Assembly: GCA_024275235.1 (NCBI GenBank)
Contig: JAJRZN010000035.1
Location: 1-32,998 of the forward strand
Length of the DNA stretch: 32,998 bases
Direction: 5' to 3'
DNA from: Deltaproteobacteria bacterium
GTDB lineage: Bacteria > Desulfobacterota > Desulfobulbia > Desulfobulbales > VMSU01
The translations under genes and the position numbers were made by a program. Each line of letters opens with the position of its first letter. Position 1 is the stretch's first letter. Shown in pieces: positions 19,962 to 29,898 of the stretch. The notes beneath the pieces were generated by a model, which was not told where the DNA came from, did not search any database, and saw only the letters and a list, made by a program, of their open reading frames with translations.

Positions 19962-21064
19962 TATTTTCCTTCCCGGCCAATAATGCCGTCCAGGGCCTCG
20001 ACCAATCGCTTGTTTTCTGCCTCGGTACGGCTGGCTATACGGAGATAACGGTCAGATTCCGGCATGGTCTTGCCCTGGCAGTGTTTAATATAGATATTGT
20101 GCTGAATAAACAGTGAACGGGTAACCTGCGGGCCGGATGCCGCGTGGTGAGGCAGGCGGCAGAAAATATAATTAGCCTCAGGCCGGTAGACGGTCATTCC
20201 TGGAATCGTCTGGAGTTGTTCATAAAAATAATCACGATCCGCCTTGACCTTATTACAGCTCGCACTAAACTCCTGGCGATACTGCGGAGCAAGACGCAGA
20301 AATTCTTCCGCGAAACCATTAATATTCCAAATATGGAGTCCTTGTCGAACCTTTGCCGCAAAATCAGCGTTCGCGGTAAGCATATAACCGATTCGAATAC
20401 CGCAGATACCATAGGCCTTGCTCATGCTTTTGAAAATTACCAAATTCGGATATCTGTCAAGCTCTGTTGCCAGGGTCTCCTGATCGCGGTTTCGCGCAAA
20501 ATCAATGAAAGATTCATCAACAATGAGCATACAGTCGTGGTCTGCCAGCCTCTTCAGCAGGCGGATAAGTTCAACCTTCGGGACAAGCAGTGAGGTGGGA
20601 TTATTCGGAGAGACCACCACGGCCAAACCGGCCTGACAGCGGATGGCCTCGTCTGCGAATTTGTCCACATCCAACTGAAATGAAGGGGCTTCAAGGGCAA
20701 ACTCAACTACACTGCCGGCGGGGGCGGCATTGACGTATTCATTGAATGACGGAACCGGGACAATCAATTTGCGGCCCATGCCGGAGATAATCTTGATAAG
20801 CTCTGCCGCCCCATTGCCAACGACAAGACGTTCCGGCGGCTGATTGATCAAATCGCCCACCAGACCTGCCAGATCCTGCTGGGCAACAGGGTAGTTTAAC
20901 ACCAACTGATGAATTTTCCTAATAAGATGGTTGAAAAACTCCTCCGGCGGGAAATAGAGGTTATAGAGGTAATTATGATCAATGAAATCATGACGCCAAT
21001 AACCGCCATGCTGGTTGGAAACAAAATCGTAGCGCTCTTGAATGGTAGAGTATTGATTGGTCAT
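19961..21064 (-). CDS. HisC/CobD-like PLP-dependent aminotransferase or decarboxylase
   Basis: FKSMSKAYGICGIRIGYM PLP-Lys motif, SPNNPTS, YLRIASRTEAENKRLVEAL; shares its boundary base with the CDP-alcohol transferase gene. Confidence 0.88.
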   Translation of the reverse strand: MTNQYSTIQERYDFVSNQHGGYWRHDFIDHNYLYNLYFPPEEFFNHLIRKIHQLVLNYPVAQQDLAGLVGDLINQPPERLVVGNGAAELIKIISGMGRKLIVPVPSFNEYVNAAPAGSVVEFALEAPSFQLDVDKFADEAIRCQAGLAVVVSPNNPTSLLVPKVELIRLLKRLADHDCMLIVDESFIDFARNRDQETLATELDRYPNLVIFKSMSKAYGICGIRIGYMLTANADFAAKVRQGLHIWNINGFAEEFLRLAPQYRQEFSASCNKVKADRDYFYEQLQTIPGMTVYRPEANYIFCRLPHHAASGPQVTRSLFIQHNIYIKHCQGKTMPESDRYLRIASRTEAENKRLVEALDGIIGREGK

Positions 21065-21145
21065 TTTTTTGATAACTAAATAGAGGATGATTCTAAGAGT
21101 AAAACCGGCATCATGGAAGCGGGCTCCCTGCTCCCGGGGTAAGGG

Positions 21146-22015
21146 TCAGGCCCACCTTTGGTTCGAGTAATGGCTGGTAACCGCTTGACGGTGTGGAGAA
21201 AGTCCAAGACGACCCGGCTGCGTGCCCTCGTGGACAACATGTACAGCCGGCAGGTGATGAAGGCTGCACATGAGGGCCGCGGCGTGCAGATCTGCAATAG
21301 TATCAATCTCATACCAACGATCGGCATCAAAGAGAACCGGCGTAAAAGAGAGACAACCCTCTGCGACCATATCCGCAAAAACCGTCTCATAATAACCATT
21401 TACCATATTATTTGAAATACGGCGGTCTAATCTTTTACAAACTAATTCCCAGGTTTGTAAGGAGAGGCTGTAAATATTGACAGTTTTATACTGTCTCTCA
21501 TCCGTTTTCTGGATGTCCTTATGAAATGCTTTAATCTTCTGGTGAGTGTTAATGGTTACCGTAGTGCCGTTCATCCAGGGCTGCAATGTGGAGACTGCGA
21601 TTCGATCTGGATGGAGCATATCCTTGAGCATTTCGGGCTTGAAAACCAGATCACTCTCAATCAGCAGAAAGGGTTCATCTATTTCCTGTCTTGCCAGCCA
21701 TAGCGAATAAATATTGTTGGTTGTTTTATATACCGGGCTGATAATATAAGTTATTTCCATACCCCCAGCCCGAGTTCCAAGAAAATCACGGATAGAGTCC
21801 GCCTGATGGCCGACAACTATAACCAGACGTTTAAAGTTATGTAAACGCAAGCTATCAACCAACCTCTCAAGAATAGATATTTTATCGACGAGAACACGGC
21901 ATTTGGCTGTTCTGTCGGTCAGCGGCGCCAAACGGCTGCCTGTACCCGCGGCCAGTAACAGGGCCGTTCGTACTTGTTCTTCCTCTAATCCTGGATGGGC
22001 CGGTAGATTCTTCAT
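21146..22015 (-). CDS. LicC/MobA-like nucleotidyltransferase (putative phospho-alcohol cytidylyltransferase)
   Basis: ALLLAAGTGSRLAPLTDRTAKCRVLVDKISILERLVDSL, LLIESDLVFKPEML, DADRWYEIDTIADLHAA. Confidence 0.85.
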   Translation of the reverse strand: MKNLPAHPGLEEEQVRTALLLAAGTGSRLAPLTDRTAKCRVLVDKISILERLVDSLRLHNFKRLVIVVGHQADSIRDFLGTRAGGMEITYIISPVYKTTNNIYSLWLARQEIDEPFLLIESDLVFKPEMLKDMLHPDRIAVSTLQPWMNGTTVTINTHQKIKAFHKDIQKTDERQYKTVNIYSLSLQTWELVCKRLDRRISNNMVNGYYETVFADMVAEGCLSFTPVLFDADRWYEIDTIADLHAAALMCSLHHLPAVHVVHEGTQPGRLGLSPHRQAVTSHYSNQRWA

Positions 22016-22512
22016 ATTCTACGTCCTTTGTATTTGTCTGATTGTAGCTGTTCAGCTGCACCTCATCTCGGAGCCTGGCCTTCCTGAACAGTTACGCTTA
22101 CGGGTTGAGGGCAATTTGCAGCCCTCGCGGAATAGCTGTTATCAAATAACGGTGATGGCGTTGTGCAAAGTCCGATCTTCTGCGTCATGGCGTTTCGACA
22201 GGCCTCGCTGTCTACGCTCAGCCGCTTAACCATCTTGTAGAGAGTGACGGACTTTTGTTGAGTTCATCAATGATAGAAAGACTACACCCGTAAAAACCAC
22301 AGGGGGTGCAAATGAACATGGAGTAGTTATTTTCCGGCCAGCTGTCTCAAATAAACAACTGAGGAGGGGAATAAACAGTAAGTGGGGAAATCTCGACGAG
22401 AAAAAAAAGGGGATTACCGTAGAGGATTAGGTACTATACAGAAATAGTACAATTAAGTCAAGGTACTGTTGATTTTTGTTGTATTTACCAGTAGTTGTTT
22501 CGGCCGTTCCTA

Positions 22513-22541
22513 TCAGGCAAGACCGACACCCTCTTGCCTGA
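22513..22541. other. Perfect stem-loop between the mltB-like gene and the cassette
   Basis: TCAGGCAAGA / TCTTGCCTGA, 10-bp arms with 9-nt loop; no T-tract. Confidence 0.7.
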
Positions 22542-22557
22542 CCCCCCATCAACCAAC

Positions 22558-23595
22558 TTATTCAGGGGCAATCAGACGCTGAGCTAATTCACTCACTGCC
22601 ATGGCGTAGCGGTTGGAATTATTCCACTTGGTAATGGCCTGAAAATTGGGGTAGCCGGCCAGGTAACGCATACCGTTGTCCGGCAGTTCCAGGCCGACAA
22701 TGGTTAACAGACCGTTATGGGGTGAAGGTGGGATATCCACCTGCTGGAGTTTTTGCACCTGCTGGCGGGACACCAGGCCCTTACGACCCTTTTTATAAGC
22801 CGCTATGAGGGCCGGGGCCTTTAATTCATGCCCTATATCGGCATAGACCGGGCCCTTTAAAGTCCAGTGGAAATGGTGCAGGTAATTGGCGATACTGGCC
22901 AGAACATCGGGTACTGAATTCCAGACATCACGACGACCGTCATGATCAAAATCAACGGCGTATTCCCGAAAACTTGAGGGAATAAACTGGGTCTGGCCAA
23001 AGGCCGCCCCGTAGGAGCCGTTGATGGACAGGGGATTCACCTTGTCTTCCCGACAGAGCAGGAGATAACTTATCAACTGTTGGCGATAAAAGGCCCGGCG
23101 GCGGGGGTAGGCGTCAAACATGGTATTTAAGGTCTGAAAGATCTTGAACCTGCCCTGATGACGGCCATAGCGGGATTCCATTCCCCAGACGGCCACCACA
23201 ATCTGCCGGTCAACCCCGATCTTCTTCTCGATCCGATTCAACAGGGTCCGGTGAAGAATTAACATCCGGCGCCCTTCGTCAATCATCCGCTGATTAACAA
23301 AAATGGGATAGTATTTATAATAGGGCAGGGCCTCATACTGCTTATCCATTAACTCCAGCACCCGGCGGCTGATCGTAACCCCGTAAAAGAGACGCAGCAG
23401 CTGGCGGTGAGTAAATTTATATTTAGTAACCAGCTCCTCAAAAAGAGCCGTGTAACGGGGGCTGGCCAGATTAATAGCCTGTCCGTCTTTTACCATGTCG
23501 GCGGCCTTTAAACCAGCGGCCGCGGCCCCCTTGAAACTGCCCGGCCCCAGAATGAGGCAGAGCGCCATGACAACCCCGGTTAATTTCATTTTCAT
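22558..23595 (-). CDS. mltB: MltB-type lytic murein transglycosylase
   Basis: VAVWGMESRYGRHQGRF (catalytic Glu), GSYGAAFGQTQFIPSSFREYAVDFDHDGRRDVWNSVPDVLASIANYLH. Confidence 0.9.
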   Translation of the reverse strand: MKMKLTGVVMALCLILGPGSFKGAAAAGLKAADMVKDGQAINLASPRYTALFEELVTKYKFTHRQLLRLFYGVTISRRVLELMDKQYEALPYYKYYPIFVNQRMIDEGRRMLILHRTLLNRIEKKIGVDRQIVVAVWGMESRYGRHQGRFKIFQTLNTMFDAYPRRRAFYRQQLISYLLLCREDKVNPLSINGSYGAAFGQTQFIPSSFREYAVDFDHDGRRDVWNSVPDVLASIANYLHHFHWTLKGPVYADIGHELKAPALIAAYKKGRKGLVSRQQVQKLQQVDIPPSPHNGLLTIVGLELPDNGMRYLAGYPNFQAITKWNNSNRYAMAVSELAQRLIAPE

Positions 23596-24560
23596 GACGC
23601 GAAGACCTCAATAAATTTCCTGGCAAAACGATGACTCTGCTCTTCGGGCAAGGCGTTAATCCCGGCCGCCGCCCGCCGCCCGCCGCCGGTGGGGAAGTTC
23701 AGGCAGAGGTCATCAGCCCCCTGACGATTGGTAAGCGGGGCACGGACACTGACCATCAAAGTATTATCACCGTTATCCACCAGCAGGGCATGGGCCAGAT
23801 CCTCACGTTCCCTGGCCCGTTCATTGATAAAGACCCCGGCAACCCGCTTACTCCAGGAAGCCGCCGGGAATTGATAGATCCGGCCGGCATCATTTTCCTC
23901 CAGGGGAGCGCGGGCCCTGGCCAGAGCCATATCACTCTCAAACCCCTGCCGCAGACGATCCAGAATCTCTGATTTTGTGATAAAATCGAAGGGATCAGTA
24001 AAGGGATGAAGAGCCTGATACAACTCATCGGGCCGAAAATGCAGATCATCCAGAGAGGCCCCGTAACCGTTGTAATTCAGCAGTTCCCCTAACTCACGCA
24101 GGGCGCCGAGGTCTGATTCAGAAAGATTCAGCCCGGCCGCGGTCTCGCGGGCGGCCTCATGGAGATTATCACCAAAGGCGGCCGCCACGGCCCAGGGCCG
24201 GTAACGGCCGTTTAACAGCCGGTCTACAATCATGGAGGTACAAACCTCCGGGGCCGGATCAATATGGGCACTGAGCAAAGGATTATCCGGAACATCACCG
24301 CTGAAATGATGATCAACATAAAACACCAGACAGCCACACTGCAGGAGCTCCAGCAGTGAAGCATGATTAGAGGACATGGAGACATCCAGCACCGTTATCT
24401 CATCACCGGCCACGGCCTCGAGCGGCACTCTCTCTAATAATTTAATATCCCGCTTAACCCCGGTAATCAAATGAGCCGTCGGGCGCGGCGCGGCCAGCCG
24501 CAGTTGATGCAGAGCGCAAATGCCATCCGCGTCGCCGTTAAAGACATCAAAATACTGCAT
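23592..24560 (-). CDS. DHH-family phosphoesterase-like protein
   Basis: FNGDADGICALHQLRL, VLDVSMSSN, FYVDHHFSG; C-terminal FPTGGGRRAAAGI resembling DHHA1. Confidence 0.85.
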   Translation of the reverse strand: MQYFDVFNGDADGICALHQLRLAAPRPTAHLITGVKRDIKLLERVPLEAVAGDEITVLDVSMSSNHASLLELLQCGCLVFYVDHHFSGDVPDNPLLSAHIDPAPEVCTSMIVDRLLNGRYRPWAVAAAFGDNLHEAARETAAGLNLSESDLGALRELGELLNYNGYGASLDDLHFRPDELYQALHPFTDPFDFITKSEILDRLRQGFESDMALARARAPLEENDAGRIYQFPAASWSKRVAGVFINERAREREDLAHALLVDNGDNTLMVSVRAPLTNRQGADDLCLNFPTGGGRRAAAGINALPEEQSHRFARKFIEVFAS

Positions 24561-24576
24561 ACTTTTTCCGCCTCCC

Positions 24577-26841
24577 CTACTTCATGGCTTTATTAAAGCC
24601 GATTATATTCCCCACCCCTTCAAGACTGAAGAGTACAGTAAAGCGGTAATCCTCATCAGTAGCGGTGGCGGCCAGGACTTCCATGGACCAGCAGGCCGGA
24701 TTATAAAAGAGACGCAATGAGGCATCCGAGGTCTCATCGGTACTCAACGAGTGATCAAATATCGCCTGAGCCGAGAGAACGTGGCTGAAATTCTTGATCA
24801 TATTGATATTAACCTGATTAATGGTCTGAGTCGGATAATAGCGGTAGCCGAAACCCACGCTATCCTTATTGGCATTACTGTAGTTAGAGGTCAGCTCGTA
24901 ATTTAATATCCCGCGGCCATAGACATTCCACTGGGTCTTGTAGATCATGCTCCAGGCCGGCAGGGGATAAAGCCCCAGCTCAATGGCAATATCAGACAGG
25001 GGACGATGATGATCGTCCGGGCCGCTCAAATCCCGGTGGGCCTCCCGGATATTATAGGACTGCGTGATCTTGCTGTAGGCCAGTCTCCGGCTCTGGCTGT
25101 CATCACCCTGCCGCCCCAGGTCAAAATCATTATCCAGACCATAGGTTATCAGATTTTTGGCGGCAATACGATCTATACCGTCCATACTCGGCAGATATCT
25201 CTGGTCTCTGTAGGGGATATAATCATATGAAACCCGCGGGCGGATTATATGAGTAAGACGCCGCTGGCCGGCGAGAGAAAAATCCCGCATGAAGATGGTG
25301 GAGGTGGCCAGATTAAAATCATAGAGATAACGGTTTAAGATGCCGCTGCCGTACTTTGACGGGCCGCCGCTCTTATCATCCACATCATAGAAAGTCTCCC
25401 GCACCCCCACAGTAGCGGTGGTCTCAAGATAGGGACTGATGGATAAAGGGGCGGTCAGCTGCGGATGGAGGTCAAGGCGCTGCCCCCCTACTCCGGCCTC
25501 CTGCCAGTAATATACAAAATCCGTATTCCAGAGAATATCCGTGGACTCCGCGAAGGAGCGCAGAGCCCCAACCCCGGCCTGATAGCGCAGCAGAGGGGTG
25601 CGGCCGTCAAAGGTAATATGAGGCAGACTCCAGAGATGATGGGTGGAGGGGGTTGAAGTAGTATCATCCACCGTTCGCAGTTCCCCGTTCAGGCTCATAT
25701 TAGACCAGGATTTGGAAAGCTGCAGGGTGTTGGAACGAACGAGGGTGGTTTTTGATTCAAAACCGCGTTTAAAAACCTTGTTAAAGCGTTGATCGCTCTT
25801 GGTAAAGCCCAGAAGCCCGTCACTGTACTCCTGAAGATAATCCCGGTCGGAGACCAGATCAATATCGGCCCGGCCCTGCCAGCCATCAGGAAAGGCGTGA
25901 TCTATCTTGCCGCGCAGCCAGTAACGGTTCTTGACGGTGCGGTAAATTCCATCCGATTTATAATCATCCGCCGCGGTATCTTTTAAACGGTCATGAAGAT
26001 AATTCAAGGCCACCATGCCTTTTGAGTTTTTATCATGGACATAGCGGTATTCCATGCCGCCCAAGACCCCTCTTTTACTTAAACCGCCGCCATAGAGAGT
26101 AATATCCTGGCTCGGTGAAAGATTTATAAAAAAGGGCACCAGAACCCCGCTGCCGTCACGGCTTCCCTGGGAAAACTCCGGCATCAGAAGACCGGTCTTA
26201 CGATGCTGGTTGGTGGAAAAGGCGAAATAGGGAGAATAGAGCACCGGTACATCCTTTACCCGCAGAGTGGCGTTAACGAAATGAGCAAAACCCTCCTCGG
26301 TAATATGAGCCCGGCTCCAGCCAAAGCGCCAGGGCGGAGACTTACCGGCCTCCGGGTCGCATTTGGTAATCCAGCCGTCACGCAGATAATAGGTCAACTC
26401 TCCGGTTTTAGTCACCTCTTCCCCGGCAAGATAAACATGACGTTTGGGGAAGTAGAGAGTGGCATGGCGCAGGGTGCCGGTATGGTTACGCAAGTTGAGA
26501 TCGGCCATTTCGGCGGTGATATGTTCAGCAGCGGAATCAAGCACCACATGGCCCCGTACCTTGATAAGATTCCCCTTTTCAAGACGCAGCCAGTCCCCAT
26601 GAATGGTAAGGGGCTTAGGGGCGGCGGCAGTCGGTGCCGGAGTTATGCCGCTCACCATCCCCTGTTTACGGGTCATAATCACATGCCCCTCGGCCACGAG
26701 ACATTCAGGATTGGTGAAACGGGACATTTTATCCGCCTTCACCTCCCATGGCGTATCAGCCATCCCGGCCCATAGCGGAACGGCTGACAAAACAAAATAT
26801 CCCAGGCCGATAAAGGCATATATGAAAGTAATCAGACGCAC
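24577..26841 (-). CDS. lptD: LPS-assembly outer membrane protein LptD
   Basis: 754 aa; OstA-like N-terminus (VKADKMSRFTNPECLVAEGHVIMTRKQG), VKDVPVLYSPYFAFSTNQHRKTGLLMPEFS, long beta-barrel-like C-terminus. Confidence 0.92.
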   Translation of the reverse strand: MRLITFIYAFIGLGYFVLSAVPLWAGMADTPWEVKADKMSRFTNPECLVAEGHVIMTRKQGMVSGITPAPTAAAPKPLTIHGDWLRLEKGNLIKVRGHVVLDSAAEHITAEMADLNLRNHTGTLRHATLYFPKRHVYLAGEEVTKTGELTYYLRDGWITKCDPEAGKSPPWRFGWSRAHITEEGFAHFVNATLRVKDVPVLYSPYFAFSTNQHRKTGLLMPEFSQGSRDGSGVLVPFFINLSPSQDITLYGGGLSKRGVLGGMEYRYVHDKNSKGMVALNYLHDRLKDTAADDYKSDGIYRTVKNRYWLRGKIDHAFPDGWQGRADIDLVSDRDYLQEYSDGLLGFTKSDQRFNKVFKRGFESKTTLVRSNTLQLSKSWSNMSLNGELRTVDDTTSTPSTHHLWSLPHITFDGRTPLLRYQAGVGALRSFAESTDILWNTDFVYYWQEAGVGGQRLDLHPQLTAPLSISPYLETTATVGVRETFYDVDDKSGGPSKYGSGILNRYLYDFNLATSTIFMRDFSLAGQRRLTHIIRPRVSYDYIPYRDQRYLPSMDGIDRIAAKNLITYGLDNDFDLGRQGDDSQSRRLAYSKITQSYNIREAHRDLSGPDDHHRPLSDIAIELGLYPLPAWSMIYKTQWNVYGRGILNYELTSNYSNANKDSVGFGYRYYPTQTINQVNINMIKNFSHVLSAQAIFDHSLSTDETSDASLRLFYNPACWSMEVLAATATDEDYRFTVLFSLEGVGNIIGFNKAMK

Positions 26842-26964
26842 GTCATATTTTTAAATAATTGTAACTTCAGGTACAAACGAAAAGCTGCTCTCAACAGTGA
26901 GCCGTTCAGGAAAGCGCAGACTCCAAACAAGCACAGGCCGCGGGCTGCGGCAAAGCTGCTGCTA

Positions 26965-28632
26965 TTACGAATCCTTTAACACCGCGCCGGTACTTCCGGA
27001 GGTTACCATTTTGGCATAACGGGCCGCGTATCCCGTCTTTATCCGGGGTTCCGGGGGCTGCCACTGCTGCCGGCGGCGGGCTAATTCATCCTCCGCCACC
27101 TCCATATCCAAGCTGTGCTCTTTGATGTTAATCTTAATTATATCCCCCTCACGCAACAGGGCGATGGGGCCGCCCAGGGCCGCCTCCGGCGAGACATGAC
27201 CGATACAGGCCCCCTGAGTGCCGCCGGAGAAACGACCATCGGTAATCAGGGCGACGGAATTCCCCAGACCCATGCCGATAATAGCCGAGGTGGGGGAGAG
27301 CATCTCCGGCATTCCGGGGCCGCCCCTGGGGCCGAGATAACGCAGCACCACCACGTCACCGGGCTGAATCTGACCGCCGAGAATAGCCTCCTGGGCCTCT
27401 TCCTCGGAGTCAAAAACCCGGGCCGGGCCGGAATGCACCAGCATCTCCGGGCTGACGGCGGACTGTTTAACCGCCCCGCCATCGGGGGCCAGAGAGCCAA
27501 AGAGAATGGCAATGCCGCCAATCTTGTGATAGGGGGCGGCGGCCGGTTTAATAATCTCACGATCCCGCACCGCCGCCGTCTTCAGATTCTCACCCATGGT
27601 TCTGCCGGTGGCAGTCATCACCTCAAGGTTAATGGTATCAGGCAGGGTGGCAAGTTCCGCCATTACCGCCTGCACCCCGCCGGCCTCATTTAACTGCTGC
27701 ATACTGTGACTGCCGCCGGGTATCAGACTGCAGACATGCGGTACCCTGGAGCTTACTTCATTAAAGGTTTCCAGGGGCAGATCGACCTCCGCCTCCCTGG
27801 CAATGGCCGGGATATGAAGGACGGTATTGGTGGAGCAGCCCAGGGCCATATCAACAGCCATGGCATTCTCAAAAGCCTGGCGAGTGGCAATGTCACGGGG
27901 TTTAATATCCTTGGCCAGCAGATCCATCACCGCCATGCCGGCCATCTTGGCCAGCCTGATACGGGCCGCGTCCACCGCCGGGATGGTGCCGTTACCCGGC
28001 AGACCCAGACCAAGGGCTTCGGTTAGGCAGTTCATGGAATTAGCGGTAAAAAGTCCGGCGCAGGAGCCGCAGCCCGGACAGGCCGCATTTTCCAGCTCAG
28101 TCAGCTCACTCTCATCCATCTGGCCGGATTTAACCTTGCCAATACCCTCAAAGACCGTAACGAGGTGAGTATCCTGCCCCCGGAAACGGCCGGTGAGCAT
28201 GGGGCCGCCGCTGACCATGAGGGCCGGAATATTCAAGCGCAGCATAGCCATGAGCATGCCGGGAACGATCTTATCACAATTAGGAATAAGAACCATGGCA
28301 TCAAAGGGATGAGCCATACCCATAATCTCCACCGAATCGGCAATAATCTCCCGGCTGGCCAGGGAATATTTCATGCCGGTATGACCCATGGCGATACCAT
28401 CACAGACGCCTATGGTGGCAAAGGCAATGGGAGTGCCGCCGGCCATACGGATACCGGTCTTCACCGCCTCCAGAATCTTATCGAGATGAATGTGGCCGGG
28501 AATAATCTCATTATGGGCATGGGCAACGCCGATGAGCGGCCGGGATATTTCCTCGTCGGTATACCCCATGGCCTTCATCAATGAACGATGCGGAGCCCGT
28601 TCCAACCCTTTTTTAATAATATCACTACGCAT
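26965..28632 (-). CDS. ilvD: dihydroxy-acid dehydratase
   Basis: [77 protein letters not shown]. Confidence 0.97.
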   Translation of the reverse strand: MRSDIIKKGLERAPHRSLMKAMGYTDEEISRPLIGVAHAHNEIIPGHIHLDKILEAVKTGIRMAGGTPIAFATIGVCDGIAMGHTGMKYSLASREIIADSVEIMGMAHPFDAMVLIPNCDKIVPGMLMAMLRLNIPALMVSGGPMLTGRFRGQDTHLVTVFEGIGKVKSGQMDESELTELENAACPGCGSCAGLFTANSMNCLTEALGLGLPGNGTIPAVDAARIRLAKMAGMAVMDLLAKDIKPRDIATRQAFENAMAVDMALGCSTNTVLHIPAIAREAEVDLPLETFNEVSSRVPHVCSLIPGGSHSMQQLNEAGGVQAVMAELATLPDTINLEVMTATGRTMGENLKTAAVRDREIIKPAAAPYHKIGGIAILFGSLAPDGGAVKQSAVSPEMLVHSGPARVFDSEEEAQEAILGGQIQPGDVVVLRYLGPRGGPGMPEMLSPTSAIIGMGLGNSVALITDGRFSGGTQGACIGHVSPEAALGGPIALLREGDIIKINIKEHSLDMEVAEDELARRRQQWQPPEPRIKTGYAARYAKMVTSGSTGAVLKDS

Positions 28633-28923
28633 ATCTAACTTCTCCCTGTGATTATATGAATGATGGCCAAGACTCTAATGTTTCGTTATATCCGGGCAGC
28701 CAGGCATGATGATTAATCAAATCGTCTTAATTTACGTGCCATCCCGGTCAGTGTCAAGCGCTAAATCTTGACATCCCCAGGAAATAATGGTAGTTTCTTG
28801 ACTTTTAATTTTGAGTGAAAATTAATAATTGGCAGTTTATCGCCTGATGTTGATCAGCGGCATGCGGATTACCCTTTTTAGACTATATCCGGGTTCAAGG
28901 CCTTACTGCTTTATAGATAAATC

Positions 28924-29898
28924 ATGAATATATTCGGGCCAGTTAACTCACGCCGCCTCGGTCTCTCCTTAGGCATTGATCTCGTCCCCGGCTTCTGTAC
29001 CTTCAACTGTGTGTATTGTGAAATAAACCGCCAAAAGATAAGAACCTGCCAACGACGGGAATATATCCCCACCGTCGATATTATCACTGAATTAGACCAG
29101 CACCTGGCAGATGAGGACAAAGCGGAATTAGACATATATACGATTACGGCCAGCGGCGAGCCTACCCTGCATAACGGCATCGGCCGGATTATCCGCCATA
29201 TCAAAGATCACAGCTCCAAACCGGTGGCTGTACTCACCAATGGTTCACTGCTTCATATGCCGGAAGTCAGACGGGAACTCATGGCGGCCGATATAATCAT
29301 CCCCTCCCTTGACGCGGCCCGCCCGGCAGGCTTTCTGGCCCTGAATCGGCCGGCAGCGGGACTTGGTATAGATACTATTATCAAAGGGATTAAAAATTTT
29401 AAAGAAGAATATCCAGGGAAATTATGGCTGGAGATTCTTCTCTGTCAGGGAATAAATGACAGTGAAGATGATATTAAAGCCCTGGAACATGCCGTTGACA
29501 GCATCGTCCCGGATAAAATACAGCTTAACACCGTTGACCGTCCGCCCCTTGAGGCCAATGCCCGGCCTTTAAGCCGCCCGCGGTTAAAACAGATTGCGGC
29601 AAGATTACCTGGCGAAGTTGAAATTATCGCCAGGGGGCACTCCGACCCGGCGGCGCATAAGACCGTCAGGCCAAATGATCCACATGAAATAATTGAACTT
29701 TTAAAGCGTCGGCCCTGCACCAGCGAGGATATCTGTCTAACCCTGAATTATGAAAAGACATGGGTTTTGACCACCCTTGAAAAACTGGCCGAAGCTGAAC
29801 AAATTACCCCAACGAGACATCGTGACCTGAAATATTGGACGATGACAAAGGAAACCAATGAGCGAAGAAAAGGAAACAAAGAACAAAGAGCAGAATGA
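28924..29898 (+). CDS. Radical SAM protein with C-terminal winged-helix-like extension
   Basis: FGPVNSRRLGLSLGIDLVPGFCTFNCVYCE (CX3CX2C), TASGEPTLH, LTNGSLL. Confidence 0.9.
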   Translation: MNIFGPVNSRRLGLSLGIDLVPGFCTFNCVYCEINRQKIRTCQRREYIPTVDIITELDQHLADEDKAELDIYTITASGEPTLHNGIGRIIRHIKDHSSKPVAVLTNGSLLHMPEVRRELMAADIIIPSLDAARPAGFLALNRPAAGLGIDTIIKGIKNFKEEYPGKLWLEILLCQGINDSEDDIKALEHAVDSIVPDKIQLNTVDRPPLEANARPLSRPRLKQIAARLPGEVEIIARGHSDPAAHKTVRPNDPHEIIELLKRRPCTSEDICLTLNYEKTWVLTTLEKLAEAEQITPTRHRDLKYWTMTKETNERRKGNKEQRAE

